This document shows positions 57,674 through 64,000 of a stretch of 64,000 bases of DNA, in pieces; within the stretch, counting starts at the first letter, position 1; each line of letters starts with the position of its first letter. The stretch comes from an uncultured Pelagibacteraceae bacterium (lineage in GTDB: Bacteria > Pseudomonadota > Alphaproteobacteria > Pelagibacterales > Pelagibacteraceae). Under the pieces are notes generated by a model, which saw only the letters and a program-made list of their open reading frames with translations, was not told the origin of the DNA and searched no databases. The position numbers and the translations under genes are program-made. The stretch spans positions 124,001-188,000 of the forward strand of contig CACJNI010000001.1 of NCBI GenBank assembly GCA_902594705.1, read 5' to 3'.

Positions 57674-58530
57674 GGAATTTTTTTTATATAATTGAATTTA
57701 TTTTAATAAAATTGTTTTTTTTTATACTAATTATAATTGGTTATAAAAATGGATCTAATTTAGGACATTTTATTGGGCGCTTATTGGGACCAATATTTAG
57801 ACCAAGAAAATTAATAAAAAATAATTTGGAACAATCTGGCATAGTGGAGAAAAAAAATTACAATAAAATTATTAGCAAAATTTATGGAAACTATGGAAGA
57901 ATACTTGCTGAATATCCTTTTCTTAAGGAATTTAGAAATAACAAATTAAATAAATTTATTGAAATAGATGGGATTGAAAACTTAAACAAAATTAGGAGAG
58001 AAAAAAGACGAGCTGTATTTATATCTGGTCATTTTAATAATTTTGAATTGATGGCGCTCCAAATAGAAAAAGCTGGTATAAATTTGTGTGCTATTTATAG
58101 ACCACTAAATAATATTTTTCTTAACAAAACAATGGAGGCAATAAGAGAAAATTTTATATGTAAAAATCAAATAAAAAAAGGGAGATCTGGAACAAGACAA
58201 ATTATTGAAAATATAAAAAAAGGCAACTCAGTAGCATTAATGATAGATCAAAGAGTTAGGGAAGGTATAAAGATTAATTTTTTTGGTAAACTAGCTAGTA
58301 CTACGACCATACCTGCACAGTTAATAAAAAAATATAAATGTGATTTAGTGCCTATTTATATAGAGAGAAGAAAAAATAATTATTTTAAAATGTTCGTCTC
58401 AGAACCAATCAAAATTGGTAGCAATAAATCAATAAAAGAGATCACTGAACATCTAAACAAGATACTCGAAAAAATGATTTTAAAAAATATTGACCAGTGG
58501 ATCTGGACACATGATAGATGGAAAAAATAA
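57670..58530 (+). CDS. LpxL/HtrB-type lipid A secondary acyltransferase
   Basis: 286 residues with an N-terminal membrane helix (4-22) and a lysophospholipid-acyltransferase domain. The catalytic HxxxxE motif is in FISGHFNNFELMALQ, with further family marks ICAIYRPLNNIFL-like CAIYRPL, KKGRSGTRQIIENIKKG and ALMIDQRVREGI. It adds a secondary acyl chain to lipid A, probably laurate or similar. LpxL and LpxM cannot be told apart from sequence alone. Ends one base before the DUF2093 stop on the other strand. Confidence 0.9.
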   Translation: MRNFFYIIEFILIKLFFFILIIIGYKNGSNLGHFIGRLLGPIFRPRKLIKNNLEQSGIVEKKNYNKIISKIYGNYGRILAEYPFLKEFRNNKLNKFIEIDGIENLNKIRREKRRAVFISGHFNNFELMALQIEKAGINLCAIYRPLNNIFLNKTMEAIRENFICKNQIKKGRSGTRQIIENIKKGNSVALMIDQRVREGIKINFFGKLASTTTIPAQLIKKYKCDLVPIYIERRKNNYFKMFVSEPIKIGSNKSIKEITEHLNKILEKMILKNIDQWIWTHDRWKK

Positions 58531-58728
58531 TTATTTTTTATTTAATAAATCCCTTTTCATTGAAGCTTCAACATATGAAAAGTAAGCTTCCTGTTCCTCA
58601 ACATTCCAATAATTTAAATGTTCTAAAGGTATTTTTTTTTGTGAAATAGCACAGATCACATGATCACCATCTTCAACTATTTCAAAATTGTTTGCTAAGT
58701 ATTTTAATTTAGCTAACTTATTTATCAT
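58531..58728 (-). CDS. DUF2093 domain-containing protein
   Basis: 65-residue protein: YLANNFEIVEDGDHVICAISQKKIPLEHLNYWNVEEQEAYFSYVEAS (split here in two) holds the DUF2093 pattern, a single Cys, the I-PLE/D-L-x-Y-W-x-V-x-x-Q-E-A-Y block and the final alpha-helix. The family is largely confined to alphaproteobacteria, and the function is unknown. Convergent and abutting with the lipid A acyltransferase gene; divergent from purD with 22 nt between. Confidence 0.88.
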   Translation of the reverse strand: MINKLAKLKYLANNFEIVEDGDHVICAISQKKIPLEHLNYWNVEEQEAYFSYVEASMKRDLLNKK

Positions 58729-58750
58729 ATTTAAGATATATATTTACTAA

Positions 58751-60016
58751 ATGAAAATTGCAATTATTGGTAACGGGGGACGAGAGCATGCCTTGGCTCA
58801 TCAGTTAAGTATTTCAAAAAAAATAACAAAAATATATTCAATACCTGGCAATGCTGGTACTGAAGAAATATCATTAAATATAAATATTAATTTAGAGAAT
58901 TTTAATGACTTATATGATTTTATCAATAAAGAAAAAATTGAATTAGTAGTTGTTGGTCCAGAAAAACCATTAGTTGAAGGATTGGTGGATTTCCTAGAGT
59001 CAAAAAATATTAAAGTTTTTGGCCCTAGAAAAAAAGTAGCTAAATTAGAGGGTTCAAAAATATTTACGAAAGAACTTTGTGAGAAATTTAATATACCAAC
59101 TGCTAAATTTAAAATTTGTAAATCCAAAAAAGACTCATTTAAATTCCTATCATCTTTTAATTTTCCTCTTGTTGTAAAAGCAGATGTTCTTGCCGCAGGT
59201 AAAGGTGTTTATATTTGTCAAAATGTTGATGAGGCTAAGGATGCTGTTAATGAAATATTTGATGGCAAATTCGGGAGGGCAGATCAAGTATTGATTGAAG
59301 AATTCCTAGAAGGCGATGAGATGAGTTTTTTTATTATTTCAGATGGAATAAGTTATAAAACTTTTAATACAGCACAAGATCATAAAAGAGTTGGTGAAGG
59401 TGATACTGGCAAGAATACGGGAGGGATGGGGGCTTACTCACCCTCAAGCTTAATTAATGATGATTTGGAAAATAAAATTTTAGACAAAATAATTGAGCCA
59501 ACTTTAAAAGCTATAAGCGAAATGAATGAAAAGTATATTGGTTTTTTGTATGCAGGCTTAATGATAAAAAATAATGAACCTTACTTAATTGAATATAACG
59601 TGAGAATGGGTGATCCAGAATGCCAAACTATATTACCTTTAATTGACAGTGATTTATTAGAAATAATAGATGCCTGTTGCAATTCAAAGTTAGTCACTCA
59701 AGATATAAAATGGAAAAATAAAAAAAGTATGTGCATTGTGTTATGCTCAAAAGGATATCCTGAAAAATATAGCCAGAACGTAGAAATTGAAAATTTAAAA
59801 GAATTTAAATCAACTAAAGATAATTTTATTTTTCACGCAGGAACAAAAAGTTTGGAGAACAAAATTTTAGCAGTTGGTGGTCGAGTAATAAATTTTGTGA
59901 ATATCTCAGATAAATATTCATCAAGTAGAAAAGAAATTATCAATCAAATTAAGAAATTAAATTGGGAAAATGGGTTCTATCGGTCTGATATAGGTCATAA
60001 AGTCATAGATAAATGA
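58751..60016 (+). CDS. purD: Phosphoribosylamine--glycine ligase
   Basis: Second step of purine synthesis, forming GAR. The 421 residues begin MKIAIIGNGGREHALAHQLS, then VVVGPEKPLVEGL, the ATP-grasp segment VVKADVLAAGKGVYIC, TAQDHKRVGEGDTGKNTGGMGAYSPS (split), and EYNVRMGDPECQTILPL, all PurD-specific. The start lies 22 nt from the divergent DUF2093 gene. Overlaps rsmD by 4 nt. Confidence 0.97.
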   Translation: MKIAIIGNGGREHALAHQLSISKKITKIYSIPGNAGTEEISLNININLENFNDLYDFINKEKIELVVVGPEKPLVEGLVDFLESKNIKVFGPRKKVAKLEGSKIFTKELCEKFNIPTAKFKICKSKKDSFKFLSSFNFPLVVKADVLAAGKGVYICQNVDEAKDAVNEIFDGKFGRADQVLIEEFLEGDEMSFFIISDGISYKTFNTAQDHKRVGEGDTGKNTGGMGAYSPSSLINDDLENKILDKIIEPTLKAISEMNEKYIGFLYAGLMIKNNEPYLIEYNVRMGDPECQTILPLIDSDLLEIIDACCNSKLVTQDIKWKNKKSMCIVLCSKGYPEKYSQNVEIENLKEFKSTKDNFIFHAGTKSLENKILAVGGRVINFVNISDKYSSSRKEIINQIKKLNWENGFYRSDIGHKVIDK

Positions 60017-60579
60017 GAGTAATAGGTGGAAAACTTCGAGGTAACTTAATTTATAATCCAACAGATAAGTCAACAAGACCATTAAAAGATATGGTGAGAG
60101 AATCTATTTTTAATATTCTCAAACATGCAAACAATGAGAAAAAAGAGTTGCTAAATTCTAATGTCTTAGATTTATTCTCAGGTACTGGATCTTTCGGCCT
60201 TGAATGCCTTTCTAGAGGTGCAAAAAGAGTATATTTTTTTGAAAATTATGAAAATTCAATTAAAATTCTTAAGAAGAACATTATTAAGCTAAATCAGTTA
60301 GATAATTGTCGAATATTACAGAAAGATGCTTATGACTTATCTTCAAAAGATTTAGATAATAAAATTATGGATTTAATTTTTATAGATCCACCGTTCAGAG
60401 ATACAAAAATAAATATGTTGTTAGACAATATAAAAAATTTAGGTATTACAAAAAAAAATACTTTAATAGTTTTGCACAGAAGTAAAAAAATTAAAGAAGA
60501 GTTTATACCTGGCTTTAAAATTTTAAGAGAACAAACTTATGGAGTTTCAAAAATATTGTACGGAGAAATCTCAACTTAA
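60013..60579 (+). CDS. rsmD: 16S rRNA (guanine-966 N2)-methyltransferase
   Basis: 188 residues. The start MRVIGGKLRG and RPLKDMVRESIFNIL are typical, followed by VLDLFSGTGSFGLECLSRGA (SAM motif) and LIFIDPPFRDTKIN (DPPF catalytic motif). Overlaps the purD stop (ATGA) and the convergent pgi 3' end by 9 nt. Confidence 0.94.
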   Translation: MRVIGGKLRGNLIYNPTDKSTRPLKDMVRESIFNILKHANNEKKELLNSNVLDLFSGTGSFGLECLSRGAKRVYFFENYENSIKILKKNIIKLNQLDNCRILQKDAYDLSSKDLDNKIMDLIFIDPPFRDTKINMLLDNIKNLGITKKNTLIVLHRSKKIKEEFIPGFKILREQTYGVSKILYGEIST

Positions 60580-61743
60580 AATATTTTTTGTCTCAGTTTT
60601 GATTAATTCAACAGATGGTTGATTTAAAGGATTTACCTTAAGTAATTCTGCCAAAAGCAACGTTTCTAAAATAAAAAAACAAATAATTTCTCCAATAGCG
60701 CTCTCATTTCTTTTTATTATTTCAAAACTTCTAAAGGGAATTTTATTTTTTCTAAAAACTTTTTGAGTTGCTATTCTCTGTGCACTCAACACATCACTAA
60801 CATTAAAATTATTTAAATATTTAATCTCATTAGTCAATAAAAGTTTATTATATTTATTTGATTTATTTTCTCTAACACTAAAAAAAGTGAAATAATTATT
60901 CTTCGGCCCATCTAGATATAATTGTAACAAACTATGATTATCTTTTGGCATTGCCGATACTATAGGAAATACACCCTTTCCATTTTTACCGAGGCTTTCA
61001 GCTAAAAGCTGCTGATACCATTTGAATAAATTATCTGATTTTTCATCATAATTGAGAATAACACAGTTTTTTTTCCCCTTGAGTATATTGTCATAGACGG
61101 ATTGAACGTTATTAATTAAAAAATTAACAAAAGTCTTTTTTCTAATTAAAGAATTTAAAACTTTAAATTTTTTTACATTTAAACCCATTAGTTCTGCAGG
61201 CAACATTCCCACCTCAGATAAAGCTGAGTATCTTCCACCAATATAATCTTTATGTTCGATAACTTCTGACTTTAGTTTTTTTGCTAATTTATTTAAAATA
61301 TTTTTTTTATTTTCAGTAATTATCAGATTTTTGTTTTTTTTCTGTCTTAAAGAAATTAAATTTAAATTTGAGATTGTTTCCAAAGTATTTCCTGACTTAG
61401 AAACAATTATATTTAGTCTGTTTGTATTTGATTTTAGAATTTTACTATTTTGCAAATTATCATAAAAATAGAATTTTTTTTTAATTTTATAATTTAAAAA
61501 ATCATAAATTGCTTTAGTACCAAGGGCAGAACCACCAATACCTATGAGATTATAATCGTTAAATTTTTTTAAATTATTTAAAATTTTTTTGTCATAATTA
61601 TACATATAGTTACTGGTTAAAGTATTAAGCAAAGGATAATTTTTTAACAGTGTCTTTAAACTAGGAAATTTTTGTAACTTGTTTTTTTTTTTAATTTTTT
61701 TTTTTACAAATCCTTGATAATGAATATTTTCACTCATCATCAT
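60571..61743 (-). CDS. pgi: Compact glucose-6-phosphate isomerase
   Basis: Interconverts glucose 6-phosphate and fructose 6-phosphate. The 390 residues are much fewer than the about 550 of E. coli Pgi. The core is complete: IGIGGSALGTKAIYDFL, SKSGNTLETISNL (phosphate loop), GGRYSALSEVGMLPAEL, and the catalytic Lys region QPSVELIKTETKNILS at the end, with DNHSLLQLYLDGPKN. Three tandem ATG codons (61743, 61740, 61737) follow the lipoprotein stop; 61743 is used here. A TTG at 61752 is in frame but weaker. The missing parts are mostly N-terminal and insert segments. Confidence 0.88.
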   Translation of the reverse strand: MMMSENIHYQGFVKKKIKKKNKLQKFPSLKTLLKNYPLLNTLTSNYMYNYDKKILNNLKKFNDYNLIGIGGSALGTKAIYDFLNYKIKKKFYFYDNLQNSKILKSNTNRLNIIVSKSGNTLETISNLNLISLRQKKNKNLIITENKKNILNKLAKKLKSEVIEHKDYIGGRYSALSEVGMLPAELMGLNVKKFKVLNSLIRKKTFVNFLINNVQSVYDNILKGKKNCVILNYDEKSDNLFKWYQQLLAESLGKNGKGVFPIVSAMPKDNHSLLQLYLDGPKNNYFTFFSVRENKSNKYNKLLLTNEIKYLNNFNVSDVLSAQRIATQKVFRKNKIPFRSFEIIKRNESAIGEIICFFILETLLLAELLKVNPLNQPSVELIKTETKNILS

Positions 61744-61744
61744 T

Positions 61745-62068
61745 TTACTCAATCTTCTTTAGCATTTCGTTTAAAAGATTGGAAGAACCTGACTCCTGAT
61801 CATTTGGTTTAGAATTATTTTCAATATTTAATAGTTCTTTTACATTTGTGTCTTCGCTTTTACTTTTTTCAATAATTCTATCACCGGGTTTAGGAAGTTT
61901 ATCTATATCGGGTGGCATTTTAAGTGGTTTTTTTTTCTTTACTAAGAATTCATCACTTTGATCAGATCTCTTTTGCCCCTCTAATGCTTCTCTTACCTTC
62001 CCTCCACAATTAATTACGAATATTTGAAGAATTAAAAAGAAAATTATTAAAATTTTATTTTTTTTCAT
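61745..62068 (-). CDS. DUF3035 lipoprotein (BamF-like)
   Basis: 107 residues from the ATG at 62068, which lies at the start of a signal peptide. Hydrophobic residues 5-20 precede the lipobox VINC-GG, so Cys21 is acylated and the protein is anchored to the outer membrane, given no inner-membrane Asp at +2. The segment SDEFLVKKKKPLKMPPDID (PDEFxVxxxxPLxxPPD) is the DUF3035 hallmark, the family that includes the alphaproteobacterial BamF subunit of the beta-barrel assembly machine. It follows lspA, the peptidase that processes it, with a 14-nt overlap. The exact role here is inferred. Confidence 0.8.
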   Translation of the reverse strand: MKKNKILIIFFLILQIFVINCGGKVREALEGQKRSDQSDEFLVKKKKPLKMPPDIDKLPKPGDRIIEKSKSEDTNVKELLNIENNSKPNDQESGSSNLLNEMLKKIE

Positions 62069-62552
62069 TTTTTTTTTTATAAAATATAAATTCAGATAAA
62101 ATAAGGCATAAAATACCAATTGTTATAAATATGTCGGATACATTGAAGATAAACCAATGATAACCAGCATAATTTAAATCTATGAAATCTGGGACTGCTC
62201 TATAATAAACTCGGTCAAATAAGTTTCCTAGAGAGCCTCCTAATATTATCATTAAAAAAAAAGATTTAATTTTTGATTCAATCAAAGCGAAATACAATAT
62301 TACCAAATTTATAATGACTATAATTACAGTAAAGATGTTATAGAAAAGTTTATCTTCTGACGAAAATAAACCAAATCCGATACCTGTATTCCAAACCAAA
62401 TAAATATTTAAGTATTGATTTATATAAAAATCAACTTGTCCCTCATTATTTAAAATATTTAGGATATATATTTTCGAAAATCTATCTAACGCAAAACATG
62501 CGACTAAAATTATAAAACCGATAAAAAGTTTATTTAATTTTTCATTTCCCAT
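62055..62552 (-). CDS. lspA: Lipoprotein signal peptidase (signal peptidase II)
   Basis: Aspartic protease that cleaves the signal peptide of diacylated prolipoproteins in the inner membrane. The 165 residues have four membrane helices and the catalytic aspartates in GGSLGNLFDRVYYRAVPDFIDL (split) and FNVSDIFITIGI. The NTGIGFGLFS loop is conserved too. Overlaps the ileS stop by 11 nt and the lipoprotein gene by 14 nt. The ileS-lspA order is widespread. Confidence 0.96.
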   Translation of the reverse strand: MGNEKLNKLFIGFIILVACFALDRFSKIYILNILNNEGQVDFYINQYLNIYLVWNTGIGFGLFSSEDKLFYNIFTVIIVIINLVILYFALIESKIKSFFLMIILGGSLGNLFDRVYYRAVPDFIDLNYAGYHWFIFNVSDIFITIGILCLILSEFIFYKKKNEKK

Positions 62553-64000
62553 TTGTATTTAAAAGTCCACAATTTGGTCTTTCACAACTCGACTCAAAAA
62601 TTTTCCAACAAATAGGACATTTATTTCCTTGAGCTTTTTTTGCAACTACGTCAATGCTATTTTTCAAATTTTCATCTTTAATTACAGATGCAGATGAAGT
62701 TATACAAATTTCTGAAAAATTAATATTTTTTGCTTTATCATAAAATTCTTTATTTAACTTTATTTCGATCATTGCCTCTAAACTTGAACCAATTGTCTTT
62801 TCAGCTCTCATATTCTCAATTGAAATATTTGCCTGATCTCTAATTTTTTTAACGTAATCCCAATCTGAGCTAAGTTCCTCATTATTCCAAGAATTTGGAA
62901 CTGAGACAAAATTTTGTAAATGGATACTTTGGTTATCTTCTTCTTTTTTAACTAATTGATAAATTTCTTCAGTTGTAAATGATAATATTGGTGCAAACCA
63001 TTTAAGAAGACATTGTAAAATAATATTTAAAAGAGTTATACAGTTTTTTCTTTTTTCAGAATTTAAAGCGTCACAATATAAGGTATCTTTCCTAATATCA
63101 AAATAAAAGGCAGAAAGCTCAACTGTACAAAAATTTAGTAATTCTTTATATAAGTTGTGAAAATTATAAACTTTAAAATTATTTTTAAAATTCTCATTTA
63201 TTGTATAAATTCTATGAAGCATAAATTTTTCAAGTGAATCAAAATTTTCAAGTTCAACTTTTTCAAAATCAAGATTTTCATATTGATCTTGAATATTTCC
63301 TAAAAGATATCTAAACGTGTTTCTAATTTTTCTATAAGACTCTGCGTGTTGATCTAAAATTGAATAATCTATTCTAAGATCCTCAGCATAATTTGAAGAT
63401 GCAACCCAAATTCTTAATATATCAGCTCCGTACTTTTTAAGTATATCTTGTGGAGCAATTACGTTACCTGTTGATTTTGACATTTTTAGACCTTTTCCAT
63501 CTACAACAAAACCATGAGAAAGTATGCTTTCAAATGGAGCAACACCTCTTGTTCCACATGACTCTAGTAATGAAGAGTGAAACCATCCTCTATGTTGATC
63601 TGAACCCTCTAAATACATCGATGCAGGCCATTTAAGGTCATCTCTTTTTTCTAAGACAAAAGAATGTGTGGATCCACTATCAAACCAAACCTCAACTATA
63701 TCTGATAATTTTTCATAATCTTCTGATTTATACTTATCTCCAAGAAATATCTGATAATCTTCATTAAACCAACAATCAGAACCTTCTTTTTCATAAATTT
63801 TTGCGATATTTTCAAAAACTTCATCATCAACTAAAACTTCACCTGTTTTTTTTGAAATAAAAATCGGTAGCGGCACACCCCAAACTCTCTGTCTTGATAC
63901 ACACCAATCAGGTCTAGTTTCAATCATTGATTTTATTCTTTCTTTTCCTTTGGAAGGATAAAAATCTGTATTATCGATGGCTTTTAATGCTTTACCTCTT
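62542..64000 (-). CDS. ileS: Isoleucyl-tRNA synthetase (3' part; start lies past the window end)
   Basis: C-terminal part of the class I synthetase. The reading frame stays open past the first in-frame ATG to the window edge and reads KGKERIKSMIETRPDW, normal IleS sequence, so the gene is cut and does not start at 63927. Visible: ETRPDWCVSRQRVWGVPLP (split), EVWFDSGSTHSFVLE, YLEGSDQHRGWFHSSLLES (split), the KMSKS motif GLKMSKSTGNVI, the anticodon-binding domain and a C-terminal zinc motif NKCPICWKIFESSCERPNCG (four Cys). The first half with HIGH is outside the window. Confidence 0.97.
   Translation of the reverse strand, partial: RGKALKAIDNTDFYPSKGKERIKSMIETRPDWCVSRQRVWGVPLPIFISKKTGEVLVDDEVFENIAKIYEKEGSDCWFNEDYQIFLGDKYKSEDYEKLSDIVEVWFDSGSTHSFVLEKRDDLKWPASMYLEGSDQHRGWFHSSLLESCGTRGVAPFESILSHGFVVDGKGLKMSKSTGNVIAPQDILKKYGADILRIWVASSNYAEDLRIDYSILDQHAESYRKIRNTFRYLLGNIQDQYENLDFEKVELENFDSLEKFMLHRIYTINENFKNNFKVYNFHNLYKELLNFCTVELSAFYFDIRKDTLYCDALNSEKRKNCITLLNIILQCLLKWFAPILSFTTEEIYQLVKKEEDNQSIHLQNFVSVPNSWNNEELSSDWDYVKKIRDQANISIENMRAEKTIGSSLEAMIEIKLNKEFYDKAKNINFSEICITSSASVIKDENLKNSIDVVAKKAQGNKCPICWKIFESSCERPNCGLLNTNGK

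Noticed and set aside
61681..61700. Long T runs near the pgi 5' end as a possible slippery or regulatory tract
   Set aside because: They are lysine codons (AAA/AAG) of pgi read on the other strand, in keeping with its N-terminal KKK stretches.

Overview
The window looks like ordinary, highly streamlined chromosome from a marine alphaproteobacterium of the SAR11 / Pelagibacterales type. The evidence is strong AT richness, almost no intergenic DNA (no gap over about 120 bases, and the largest apparent gap holds a small gene), alphaproteobacterial gene content (CcrM, DUF2093, a DUF3035 lipoprotein, PgeF, a MarR plus OmpR-type pair), aerobic respiration genes (bc1 complex, aa3-type oxidase) and a retinal-synthesis cassette. 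No insertion sequence, prophage, CRISPR array, integron or rRNA was seen. One tRNA gene, tRNA-Gln(TTG), is present. The species assignment is an inference from content and composition; no database was searched.

Layout. 1-6.4 kb (+): the end of uvrB, an SDR reductase with folB (folate/pterin), a secreted esterase-like protein, uvrC and pgsA. 6.4-9.7 kb: ilvE (-), then a MarR regulator, OmpR-type response regulator and histidine kinase (+). 9.7-15.9 kb: ubiK (-), then lgt, a MidA-like methyltransferase, pgeF, prs, rplY, pth and ychF (+). 15.9-18.5 kb (-): petABC, the cytochrome bc1 complex. 18.5-20.3 kb (+): trmL, hemF, greA. 20.3-24.2 kb (-): a TPR protein, ispE, tRNA-Gln and the CCA-adding enzyme. 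24.2-26.7 kb (+): a uracil-DNA glycosylase, rnhB and ccrM. 26.7-28.8 kb (-): mutY and an FAD monooxygenase. 28.8-34.8 kb (+): a DciA-like protein, a DsbA-like protein, an unusually short smc, then the ATP synthase F0 genes atpI-B-E-F'-F. 34.8-39.1 kb (+): crtI-crtB-crtY-blh, which would turn GGPP into retinal. 39.1-41.8 kb (+): ispH, thrB, rnhA and a small secreted protein. 41.8-50.0 kb (-): rsmE, then coxB-coxA-ctaB-(41-aa membrane protein)-ctaG-coxC-surf1-thrC-prx. 50.0-52.5 kb (+): HAD dehalogenase, pirin, quinone oxidoreductase. 52.5-58.7 kb: a DUF2721 protein (-), ubiA, then the lipid A/Kdo export block msbA-waaA-lpxK-lpxL-like (+) and a DUF2093 protein (-). 58.8-64 kb: purD and rsmD (+), then ileS (end)-lspA-DUF3035 lipoprotein-pgi (-).

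How it fits together. Much of the window is one energy theme: bc1, its possible PetP/PetR-like regulators, cytochrome oxidase with its assembly factors, F0 of ATP synthase, ubiquinone genes (ubiA, ubiK) and heme genes (hemF, ctaB). Retinal synthesis implies a light-driven proton pump encoded elsewhere. A second theme is genome maintenance: uvrB, uvrC, UDG, mutY, rnhA, rnhB, ccrM, smc and dciA. Lipoprotein maturation (lgt, lspA) and lipid A genes indicate a normal Gram-negative envelope.

Most unusual points: an 857-residue SMC with no recognisable hinge domain; an 8-bp inverted repeat carrying two GANTC sites just before the GANTC methylase gene; a cca start codon 3 nt after a tRNA; a 41-codon gene hidden in the cox operon; mutY and dciA start codons that touch back to back; and convergent genes that nearly all overlap at their ends. 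No wholly new multi-gene system was recognised.
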